From Niebla homalea (lineage: Eukaryota > Ascomycota > Lecanoromycetes > Lecanorales > Ramalinaceae), in assembly GCA_019925105.1 (NCBI GenBank), contig JAHGAU010000019.1:558001-622000 (forward strand): a stretch of 64,000 nucleotides of DNA, given 5' to 3'. The position numbers and the translations under genes were made by a program. This document shows positions 37,101-46,741 of the stretch, piece by piece. The notes under the pieces were generated by a model. It did not search any database, had not been told where the DNA came from, and saw only the letters and a program-made list of their open reading frames with translations. How positions within the stretch are numbered: position 1 is the stretch's first letter; every line of letters begins with the position of its first letter.

Positions 37101-37592
37101 AAAAAGGATTTAAGTAACTGGCCGGTTAAGAATAAATATAAGTTTATTACGGTAATTAATATTATAATTAAGATTAAAAAGGTTAAACCGAAACGTTACC
37201 GCATTAAAAGTAATAAGGGTAAAAAAATGGAAGCTTTACTTTTTATAAACTCTAGAAAGAAGTTTTTTATATAAATCATAGATAGTTTTCATTAAATATA
37301 ATAAAGGATTAAAGATTTATAACTTATATTAAGGGTTAAAAGAATAAATATACCGTATAAAGACCGGAGGGAATAAAGCATGAAAGGGAGGTAATAACGG
37401 TTCTAATAATAAAGGTAACTAACCGGTAAAGGGACGCATAAAGTATACTCGTTAAGCTACCGGTAAAGGTAGGGTATAAACTGATTTCCCCTAAGAATAC
37501 ATTTTATAGTACCCGGTAAACCTAGCAATAAGCATAGTTATAGAATACCGAAATAGCCTAGCTAAATTCGTAGTATAAATACAAATACAAAT
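37101..37592 (+). mobile_element. Divergent LINE 3' end
   Basis: The last 50 bp (ccgaaatagcctagctaaattcgtagtataaat) match the 3' signature of the other LINEs. The tail is a different repeat, ATACAA, pointing to a separate LINE subfamily. The left boundary is uncertain; 37370-37560 is the GC-richer, less mutated end. Confidence 0.55.
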
Positions 37593-38430
37593 CTTATTTA
37601 AAAGTTATGTTTTAATATTAGAGAATAGTCGTTATTATAAAGCTTTTATTAGTTAATTAAATGAATTTAGAAAACAAGTAGTAAATAAGATTAAAATCTT
37701 AAAATATAGAGTAAGAAAAGAAGATACTCGTTATAAAATTATTAATATATCAATTATTAATTAATTTCCTATTTACATAACATAACTGAATTTAATAGGA
37801 TAAGGTATTTTTAAAGATTTTAAGTAATTTCGATTTTCTGATTTTTTATGGCTCTAGTTTTAACAGTATGAGTTATGTTAAACCGTTATAAGCTTAACAT
37901 TAAGAACTTAACTGGAATATTTAAACAGGACTTTCAATAATGTATAATTAATATTGTTAATATTATAAACCTTTATAAACCACTTATATACGTTAAATTC
38001 CTTATATTTTATTTAAATTCTATTAGATTATTCAAGAAAGATTATATAATTTTAATATAACTTACTTTTAATCTAAACTTTAAGTTTCCTTCGACTATAT
38101 ATCTAAATTTAATAATTATAATAATATATAATACCTTAATAACTGTATTGATAAAACTAGATCTATTATATTTTGAATCATTACTATCTTTTTAATTTAA
38201 CTCTATCTTAATACTTATCTTAAGATTTAAGTTATTATCTTACTGGTATTAAAATTGTTATTTAATTCAAATGTATCTTACCCTATGAAGTAACATTAGG
38301 TACTTAAATTATAGCCATTTTAATCGCTCAAATTTATTAGTTTTCATTTCAAATCCTTTCAATTATTCAGAAATTATATTGGACTACTTCGTTATATATT
38401 CTAGTCATATATAATTGCGTTAATAAATTG
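37593..38430. other. AT-rich region, nothing recognised
   Basis: No reading frame, repeat or RNA structure could be supported up to the composition change at about 38431. Confidence 0.4.
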
Positions 38431-38435
38431 TACCT

Positions 38436-38633
38436 TGTCGCAACGTGGTCTTCGAGTACTTACGTGCCAAGAACCTGTCCTGGAAGAGTATAGCGCGAAA
38501 TCCCTGCATTACATACGGGCAACTCATCAAATCCCCCAACATCAAGTGTTGCAACCAAGTCAATTTTTTCCTCGATAATTACTTAGTCAAGGAGCATCTG
38601 CTCAAGTTATATTCAGGTGGTCTTGTGCACTAA
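38436..38633 (+). pseudogene. Short ORF with giant-virus-like 'NP.IT' repeat motif
   Basis: The frame is open for about 65 codons to a TAA at 38631 and has no ATG near its left end, so it is probably a fragment or an exon. It contains WKSIARNPCITYGQLIKSPN, which resembles the W..I..NP.IT...I...P repeats found in many proteins of nucleocytoplasmic large DNA viruses and some eukaryotic hosts, followed by a helical tail (FLDNYLVKEHLLKL). It lies just inside the left edge of island 2 and is in phase with the next gene, separated by stops. It could instead be a 5' exon of that gene. Confidence 0.3.
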
Positions 38634-38666
38634 TACTTTGACGTGAAAACCTCCTAGCCCTTCCTG

Positions 38667-40315
38667 ATGTGGTCCATTCGCGATATGATCCCTACCGTCC
38701 AAGGTATGCGAAGATACCGCCAGCGGTTGTTTTTCACACAACCTTTGGTTTTATTTCGCCATCGGGGCTTAAAATATCACCATCTCTCACGGATGTACTG
38801 GTATATGATGATATACCTTGGGTTCTTCCATGTTGTTCCATGGATCCTGATCGGCACCTTGATCCTGTTTGCCACCAAGGGCTGCGGATGGGAATGGACC
38901 AGAAAATACCTTGAGCCTGTGTGTCTTCAGCCATACCGACACCCCGGTAATCAGATTCCATGGCATCTCGATCTTTGGAATTCTTCTCTGGGCAGTCTTG
39001 ATCAGGACCCTCCGTCTGTTCCTATCGAAATGGTGATGACTGGCCATTTGACTATATGTGACAGTGGAGCAGCTTTACATGATGAAATGTTGAGGATCAA
39101 AGAAATCTCATCGGGCTGGACAGGTGAATTAGTTGATAGCCTTCGTAAGACACCTTCTCCGATAAGCTTCTCGGCCAGCAAGTCAACTAACGCAACGCAG
39201 GCCAAGTGACACGGGTCACATCGAACCTTTGCCCAGTATTGGAAAGCTTCTCCTTCTCCTATTGTATAGAAAGGGACACTATGAATATGGCGTTCCGGGA
39301 CTTTGTAGAAGCATACGCGATGACGATCACCAGATCCCATTTTGTGGATCTTTCTACGTCATCACTAATCCTTTTCCCTTTCTGGAATATCAGTCTTCGG
39401 ATTCTCAATTACTATTTATTGGCTCCTTGGTTACCCGAGCCAGCACTTTACAGCTTTCAGGTCAAATCAGAAATACGTTTCCAAATGAGAAACTTTATCG
39501 ACAAATCATTAAACGCGCTTGATCGTATTGATACACAGTCTCCTCTGCTGGGACATTCCTCGAATGCTGTGGTCGAGACCGCAATTGCAACTGTTGAGAA
39601 TTATCAGCAGCACTTGAGCAGCATCTTTGAGTCGCACCAGCCTTTTTCGCCTCTTCGATATTTCCTCAAAAAGCCCGACGGACTGGTCATTGCCGAAGAA
39701 CATATTGCCCTGAGCAATCGTATCCGTAACCGCCTGTTCACAGTATTAGAGACTCTCCAATTATATCAAAGTCATTCGGCGAGATTACGAAGTCAGCTTC
39801 AAGACCTCCGCAAGAGTTTCAGCCCTCCAGAATTCGAATTTTCCCCCAAAGGTCTGGTCGCTGTCCCAGCAAGCCTACAGGATGAGGTACAGCATCCTCC
39901 TTTTGAGTGGCATGAAGACGGAGAGGGCAATGAGAGCGCCAGGAATACCCTTACTCCTCACTCGCATGTATATTCTTACGACCTAGATAAGGATAACGGT
40001 AGCCGACCCGCCGAACTCAGACTGGCAATTGCATCACTATGTCGAAGCCGGAAGAACATCGACATACTATCTGGTGCATTATACATGATATGTTCAGTCT
40101 GGGCCCATGCAGCAACCATGTCCGGACTCGATAAGAACACGCTGGGAAGCGTGCAAAGAAGCTGGGTAGTTGAGCGGATGCAGGCAGTGCATCGCTATGA
40201 ACGCCGGACGGGTACAGACGCTGAGCTTATCAGGCAAGTCATGGAGGAGACACACCGCAACTACATTGGTGGTACACCGGTGCCACCAAAACTTTCTACA
40301 AGGAACTCTATATGA
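38667..40315 (+). CDS. Hypothetical membrane-anchored protein, two exons (530 aa)
   Basis: Exon 1 is 38667-39144 and exon 2 is 39201-40315. The 56-nt intron is textbook fungal (GTAAGA, branch ACTAAC at 39186-39191, GCAG) and joins GELVDSLR to the downstream frame. A strong membrane segment lies at about 45-70 (FHVVPWILIGTLILFATK), preceded by a basic N-terminus. A second hydrophobic patch is near 205-235. The long C-terminal part is helical, with coiled-coil-like stretches (RIRNRLFTVLETLQLYQS, RLRSQLQDLRKSF). No known domain recognised. The exon 1 frame is debatable: another frame over 38669-38914 also looks protein-like, so the N-terminus may be mis-assigned. Coding-like sequence resumes in phase after the stop (see next entry). 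Confidence 0.65.
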
Positions 40316-40339
40316 GATACGTACCTCTCACGTCGCTGC

Positions 40340-40579
40340 CAAAACTGACGACGTTGTTGCAACCAAAGGGATCACGTTTCTGAATGGCTCGTGAAGGTTT
40401 CAAGCACGAGGTCCGAGAAGGAAAGACCTTTATCTCTCTCCCAACTTGCACTAGAGGTCCAACAAGAAAGCCTTGTGGCTACTTTAGAAAAGAAATCGGT
40501 ACAAGTCAACACCGGAAGCCATCCTCATTCCTGTCTCAATTTCGTGGACTTGATCAAGCCATTAGACGCATATGTATGA
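40340..40579 (+). other. Probable additional 3' exon of the 38667 gene
   Basis: After the TGA at 40313 the same frame reopens from about 40355 to a TGA at 40577. It looks coding (STRSEKERPLSLSQLALEVQ, then LEKKSVQ and FVDLIKPLDAYV). A branch-like AACTGACG and an acceptor-like accaaag lie just before it. I could not find a donor in the matching phase, so the junction is unresolved. It ends about 110 bp before the convergent stop at 40691. Confidence 0.4.
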
Positions 40580-40690
40580 TTCCAAAAGAGCTGAAAGGTC
40601 GAAAGGACAGCGCAACCGATTGAAGCAGTGACTCATCTCTCTCAAGGATAGTAGCAAGGATAGCAGTTCTTTATTACCCGCAAAGATTGG

Positions 40691-41818
40691 TCAACACCAA
40701 TCATTGCGTACCCTTATTACAATTACCTTATCCTTGTCTGTTATCAAGGTGGGAAGCTCATCCCATAAAATTCCCAGCTGTTTGTTATAAGTAAGATAAT
40801 GCTCAATCCATTTATGCATTAAGCTTTGACTTGGCTTGGTTCCCCACATATTCCTCAGCCAATTTGACCCCCAATCCGTCTCAATGCCCTTGATGGATTT
40901 ATTATCACGACCGACACTCCGGAGAGCAAGCATATCAACTATATGCTGAATGTTGTGGTCAAGCTGGTGGAGTGCTCGCTTGATCCAGTCCAATGTCTCG
41001 AGCTCCATGTTTAAAGCACGAAGACCTGATTGTACTTTTTGTGCTTTTCTTTGCTTGTCCATCCATGGGTCCCAGTACCACTTGGTTGAATCCCAGCCGA
41101 ACATCGGTAAGCTCCAAGGTCCGGCACTGACCGCATATTGTTGGAAGCTACTTAATCTGAGCGCTTCTGATTCTTCCACTGCAGTGGCATTCAGATGTTT
41201 ATAGATGAGCCGTAAATACAGGTACGAATCAACCATTTTCGTGGCCTTAGTAGCTATTCCCGTGAGTTGCTGACCGAAGGCGACGATCTCGTCTATGTGG
41301 GTGGAGCTTTGTGGACGATTCAACAGCTTGTTAAGCTCTTGGCTTGTAGTGTGCAGGGATGAAGAAAAGTCGGATTGGCCAGCAACCAGTGCCTGATATT
41401 CTTCCTCATGGCCAAACTCCACAAGGCCTGCTTGATGTGCAGTCTGGTTGACAGGCTGGGGAAGCGGGAATGACAGCGCAATGTCACAGTGGCGCGGACA
41501 CTGGGACGCCACAACCCTTGGATCGATAAGCGTGGTGTAAGCCCATATGGCAACAGCGACCGTCAAGGCTCCCAGGACGGGCCAAGGCGATATCCGGGCG
41601 TAAGAGCGACGAGGAGGAGGAGGATTCGGAGGAGGAGGATTCGGAGGAGGAGGATTCGGAGGAAGAGACCCAGTGGTGTCTGCGTCGATAAGGTTGTTGA
41701 AGTGGTTAAGGAAGGAAAAATCATTACTGCGAGCAACCCTGGTGCTGGGGAGTTGAGCTGCGAATGCATCGAGAGCTGCAAGGGCATCCTCATCCGGAGT
41801 ACCGCTGTTTGGCGCCAT
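40691..41818 (-). CDS. Hypothetical type II-like single-pass membrane protein (375 aa)
   Basis: Single exon from an ATG with a good context (agATGGCGCC). Residues 1-50 are acidic/hydrophilic. 51-69 form a Pro-rich spacer of NPPPP units from a 15-bp DNA repeat, then RR. The membrane segment is at 79-98 (WPVLGALTVAVAIWAYTTLI). About 275 residues follow on the far side, with Cys-containing SQCPRHCD, N-glycosylation sequons (NQTA, NATA) and long amphipathic helices (LRALNMELETLDWIKRALHQ). Family not recognised. It is convergent with the 38667 gene, which has the same overall plan (hydrophilic N-terminus, one membrane segment, helical C-terminal region with a central hydrophobic/aromatic patch). 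Confidence 0.75.
   Translation of the reverse strand: MAPNSGTPDEDALAALDAFAAQLPSTRVARSNDFSFLNHFNNLIDADTTGSLPPNPPPPNPPPPNPPPPRRSYARISPWPVLGALTVAVAIWAYTTLIDPRVVASQCPRHCDIALSFPLPQPVNQTAHQAGLVEFGHEEEYQALVAGQSDFSSSLHTTSQELNKLLNRPQSSTHIDEIVAFGQQLTGIATKATKMVDSYLYLRLIYKHLNATAVEESEALRLSSFQQYAVSAGPWSLPMFGWDSTKWYWDPWMDKQRKAQKVQSGLRALNMELETLDWIKRALHQLDHNIQHIVDMLALRSVGRDNKSIKGIETDWGSNWLRNMWGTKPSQSLMHKWIEHYLTYNKQLGILWDELPTLITDKDKVIVIRVRNDWC
41600..41662. repeat. 15-bp coding tandem repeat
   Basis: About four units of aggaggaggattcgg encode the NPPPP spacer of the membrane protein just before its membrane segment. Confidence 0.85.
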
Positions 41819-42065
41819 CTTGCTCTGGATATTTTATGTAATATCGTCGTCTCTCACGGGCGAAATTCTCGGGAATCTCTTGGCACTTGAGTAATGTTTC
41901 CCACCCGCGAAACGGTGTATCTTCAGAAAAGTTTGATATTCTAAACCTTTGATAGAGAATCAGTAGAGCTGATCCTTGGCTTGGCACGGAACGAGTTCCG
42001 CATTGCTTGGCAGCCGCACACTGTACATAGCTCACCACCATGCACCTAGATAGATCATCATTCAT
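41819..42065 (-). promoter_or_regulatory. Upstream region of the 40691-41818 gene and right edge of island 2
   Basis: 247 bp of normal composition ending abruptly at about 42065, where AT-rich sequence resumes. It must contain the promoter and leader. The string cctagatagatcat near 42050 also occurs in the Copia C1 LTR (61110), so a fragment of LTR may form the edge. Confidence 0.35.
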
Positions 42066-42164
42066 ATATTATATTATTTATACTTTTACTAGGGCTCTCA
42101 CAACCCTAAAGCTTTTAATACGGCTTATAATTACTAAATAATCAACTCTTAATAAGGTATTCTA

Positions 42165-42900
42165 GTCGCGAAGAAAGGGATAGCAGCGAACAAAGAACCC
42201 AGTACAGTTCAGGCGGAAACCTCTATAAGTAGCTTATATAATATTGAATTAAATACGATGAGTACGATAAGTAAAAGTAAAGTAATAATAAAAAAAGAAA
42301 AGATTCTTAATCAAACGGTAACGGAATCGAAAAACATAATAAAAAAATGATCAATATTTAATAAAATAAATAGAAAAAAAGTTTAAAATATATAGAATAA
42401 ATAAAAAGTCTATATAACGCGGACTAAAACGCGTTAAATTCCTAATAAAATAACAGTAATAAAGAGTAGAAGAAAGGTAGCAATAAAAGTATCAAAAATA
42501 TTCTTGAAAGTAGATTAAATAATAACTAGGTTTATAATATAATCGATAATATACATAAGACTTTATGGGGTATAAAAGTATTATCAATAAATAAATCAAA
42601 CGGGACAAAAAAACGAAGAAATTAAAAGGAAAAACATAACCTTAAACCTGCTGGAAAAACAGTTATAATGATAATTTATCCGGTAAGAAAAGCGTTAAGA
42701 TTATGAAGAGAAAAAACAAAAAGCTTTATGGGGGAGCCGGCAAAGACAGATGTAGAATAAAAGGTTAAACAATAATAAAGAAGGCGGAAATATTAAAACG
42801 GATAAAAATATTAATAATAAAGATAAATAACGGAAAGAAGAGGGGTGTTGCGGATCCTAGGTTCATAAGTTACGATTATATTCGTATATCTTAAAAGGCC
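42165..42900 (+). mobile_element. Divergent LINE 5' end (ORF1 region)
   Basis: 42180-42310 resembles the 5' end of the LINE at 49245 (gcgaacaaagaacccag, then agtacgataagtaaaagtaa). This indicates another Tad-like LINE start on the plus strand. The continuation to about 42900 is purine-rich, like LINE ORF1, but cannot be aligned confidently. Confidence 0.5.
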
Positions 42901-44250
42901 GGTAAATTTTCAAGGAGAAAGAATATATAAACGTGACGTAAAATAAGTATTAATCTTGATTTATAATGTTGTCTTTAATGCTTTTAATTTAAACGTATTA
43001 TTAAATATAGAAAGCTTGTTTTAAGGGTAAAGATAATAGCTTATCTAGTTCTCTTCACTTAATATATTTATTCATTTATTATTTTCGCTTTAAGTATATA
43101 AGCTCCTGAATAATCGTTTATTCATCCGGCTTATTTTGATTATTTAGTCTTATAAGTTAACTTTATTTATTTACTCATCCGTACTTAATAAAAGCTTACA
43201 AATCATTATTAACTCTACTCCTTTTCATCCTTAACGTTATATTACTATTTTTACGTTAATAACCCGGTTTTATATATTTAGTTTTTATATTAGCTATAAT
43301 ATTTTTTTTATATTGAAGTTTCATCGATGATATCGTTTTTTTCTTTTACTATATCTACCGTAGTATATTGAGTTATCGTTAAGAAAACCGTTTACCTTTA
43401 ATAATTTAACTTATTAATAAGTAAGTATTATAATCCCTCTGCATGTAAAGTATCTTTAATTTCATAAAAAGTATTAAGTCCTCTTTAACTTTTAATTTTA
43501 TAATTATTATATTTATAAGAGATATTCCGGGTATAAAGTTAAAAGCGTTATAAATAATGATTTTAGTTATATTAATAGAAAACGTAAATAGCTAAATCTA
43601 AAAATTCTTTTTATAAAGAAAATGAAAGAATAATATATATATTTGAAAATGAACGTTACTAATTTAAAATTAAATACTTAAAGTAACAAAAGGTTTTCTT
43701 ATATAATAATGAGCAAACTTTAATCTAATATCATTCTAATAGTATCGAAAATTTAAAAAAGGTTGAAACGTAATAGGAATTCAAAATTTTCAATGTTTTT
43801 AATTCTTTTATTCATAATAAAGTTTTAATTCAAATTCTTCTTTTTATTTCTTAGAATCTTAGTTTTTCAACTTTTTTTTAGTTGATAATATTATTGGAAG
43901 ATTCTCAATAATTTTATAAAGCTAAATATAGTTTAATGTTTTAATTCTTGAATGTTTTTTATATCTAAATAACCTTTTCATTTAATTAAATATAATTTTT
44001 TGCATTTAAAATCCAATCAACTCTGAATAGATTATTTTCTTTATTTCATATTAAAGTATAGTTATTGTGGTTATTTAATCTACCATTTTCTTTAATAATA
44101 CTATATAAAATATAAAATATTACTTATATTTTTAAATAATTTTCGTTTATAGTTTATTGATGGTTTAATTATCTTAATTACCAAGAAGCCGACCTTTATA
44201 TAAGCTTTTTACTTCACCTTTTTTTAAACAACTTTTTATATATAAATATA
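42901..44250. other. AT-rich region, nothing recognised
   Basis: No element end, gene or RNA was recognised. T-rich on the plus strand in the second half. Confidence 0.4.
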
Positions 44251-44252
44251 TT

Positions 44253-44455
44253 TTGTTTCTAACCCCTTATCATCTTCACCCTCCTCATCATCTTCACCCT
44301 CCTTATTATTTTTACCCTCCTTATTATCTTCACCCTCCTTATCATCTTTACCTTCCTTATTATCTTTACCCTCCTTATTATTTTTACGCTCCTTATTATC
44401 TTTATCCTCCTTATTATCTTTACCTTTTTTATTATCTTTATCCTTATTTATAGTA
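44253..44455. repeat. 18-bp minisatellite (about 11 units)
   Basis: Tandem units of the type ccctccttattatctttac. The left units keep C where right units have T (catcatcttcaccctcctc against ttattatctttaccctcc), i.e. the array is progressively C-to-T converted. A 66-codon plus-strand frame rich in Tyr and Pro over this array is a by-product of the repeat, not a gene. Confidence 0.9.
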
Positions 44456-45720
44456 AATTCTTATACCGTAAGGAACGCAATACCTTATAATATATAAGGT
44501 TATATTTATATTAACGTAAATAAGTAATTTTACCGGCAATAACAAACGGGAAAACGCGGTAAAAATACGTAGTAACGTATCCTTATACTTTCCTTAACGG
44601 TTTAAGTTTATTTATATAATTATTGATTAAAAACCGGATAAAAAATACGTATCAAAAAAGCTTAAAATATATAAAAACCTTATATTAATTAATATAGGAA
44701 CCCTATATTAAATAGATTTGGGGACTTTACTTTAAGGTTAAGTATAATTCTTAATAATTTAAGTTTATTTTAATAGTTGATAATTAAAAATCTTTAACGA
44801 TTTAAGTCCGTTTCTATAATTATTAATTGAATTATAGTTATACCCGGAAATAAGTGATTTTTTAATTCGGTTAAATAAGTTATTTTAATAAAAATAAAAT
44901 AAGTAACCTTTATAAATTATTTATTAATATAAGTTACTTAAAGGCCTTATTGATATTAACTTTAAAGACCTTATTAATATTAATTCCTACCTAATAAGCT
45001 TTTTAATTAATGTAAGTTACTTTTAATTTTAATACGAGTTACCCTTAAGGGGTTAAAAGGTTATAAATCATAAACTACGATTTAAGCGTATAAATTACGC
45101 CCGATAAATAGAAAAAAGTAATTATAAAATTTATCCGATTGGTAGTTATTATAAGTTAATATTGTAAAATAAAGTTCATCTTTACCGGTAAATACGTTAA
45201 TTTATTAACTATTAAATAAGATAACTTTAAGGTTCATAAACTATTAAATACAAAAAAGCGTATTGAATTAAAGCTATAGATTTCAATATAAATATAATTA
45301 AATACTTAATATAATATTCCTTAATTAATAAAACGGAAATATTATATAATTTTATTTAATAGAAAGGTTAATAGGGTAAACCGTATAAAATATAATTAAC
45401 CGTTTTAAGAAAAATGCTTTACGGTAACATAAAATAAATAAACCTTATAAAACGTAATATATAATAATAATTACCGTTAACTATACGATTAAAGGAAACT
45501 ATTTATGTAGCTTAAAAGGATAATATATATATACTAATATAGAAGTAATTAAGAGTCTTATTTTATTTATAATAAGGGCTTATAGTGAAGTAAAGTTAAA
45601 GTAACAATATTTAAAATTACTTATAATATATACTTAAAGAATTAATTAAAATTAACTTAAATATTAATAATCTGATTTTCCGGAAATATAAATCCTTACT
45701 TACCGCTAAAGAGTCCGGAG
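44456..45720. other. AT-rich region, nothing recognised
   Basis: Dense in stops in all frames. Some internal similarity between 44500-44900 segments (gtttatttatataattattgatt against gtccgtttctataattattaatt) suggests an old local duplication. No gene supported. Confidence 0.35.
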
Positions 45721-45724
45721 CCTA

Positions 45725-46741
45725 TGGTAAAAGTTAACGGTAATAAGGTAGGAGCAAACCAATGGGAGGACCTGAAGAGCAGGGTACCCGCCTCTTAAAT
45801 CGACCTTAGCCGAACGCTGGCGTAAGTACAGAGGGTCAATCCCTTAAAGGCGGCGGTACCCGGCCCTGGATAGCGAAGAGATTATGGATAGGTACCTCCG
45901 CCGTTACGAGATTATAAGGAAGGGAAACAATATATTAATAATCCAACTCCGGACGGGAAAGAACGGCTTAGCTTATTTCCTTTTTATTATATACGCCGGT
46001 AACCGGGCAGATACCGGCTATAAATATAAGTAAAGGAAGTAAAACGCCGCGGACATAATTATCTTTTACTTATTATTTATAGAGATTAAAAATAGATTAA
46101 TTAAAAAACGGGAATTAACGATTATTGTTAAATATCAATTAAAAAAAGTATTAAGGCGGCCGTTAAATTTATAATAATTACGGACTTATTATTATAATTT
46201 AACTTAATTAAGAAGATAAAAAAGGTTATTGAAAACTTTATTAAAAAGTTTTATCGTTAATCCCGGAATTACAAAACGTAACGGAAAAACTATATTTAAT
46301 AAAGGTTAAAGGTTATTATTAATATTAAGGTAATATAAAAAAGGTTAATCTAAGTAATAACAGCGTATGTTATAAAGGATATTATATATAAATAAAATAA
46401 CAACTAAATATATACCGAGAAGGGTTTTAAAGGTATTAATTAAGGTATAATATAAAACGGATTTATAAAGAGACGGAAAGATAATAGGTTTAAAAGTATC
46501 CCTTAAAAAAACTTAATCGTAATATTATAGGTTTTCTTGGAAAAGCGTATAAATAGATTATTATTCTTTAAACGGTTATAAACGTTTTTTATCCTTTAAA
46601 ATAAAAGTAAAAGCTAGGTAAATACCGGTTTTTAATTTTAAAGTTATAAAATTCAGGTTTTTACGGTTATTAATAAGGCTTAGTAGCCCATATTTCATGA
46701 ACGCCGGAATTAGCTTAATTAGATTCGTAGTATAAATCAAT
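45725..46741 (+). mobile_element. 5'-truncated Tad-like LINE (ORF2 C-terminus and 3' end)
   Basis: The first 240 bp are GC-rich and hardly mutated, including cctccgccgttacgagatta and the frame segment VIIQLRTGKNGLAYFLF-like at about 45930-45990. This is the conserved end of fungal LINE ORF2. From about 46050 the sequence is RIP-degraded, and the last about 60 bp are again well preserved, ending atccgtagtataaatcaat at 46741. Tail nearly absent. 1.0 kb in total. Confidence 0.8.

Noticed and set aside
41489..41890. 133-codon plus-strand frame with RRRIRR repeats
   Set aside because: Antisense of the NPPPP repeat and N-terminus of the 40691-41818 gene, which has the better start, membrane segment and sequons.
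44253..44453. 66-codon Tyr/Pro/His repeat ORF
   Set aside because: Produced entirely by the 18-bp minisatellite in AT-rich sequence.
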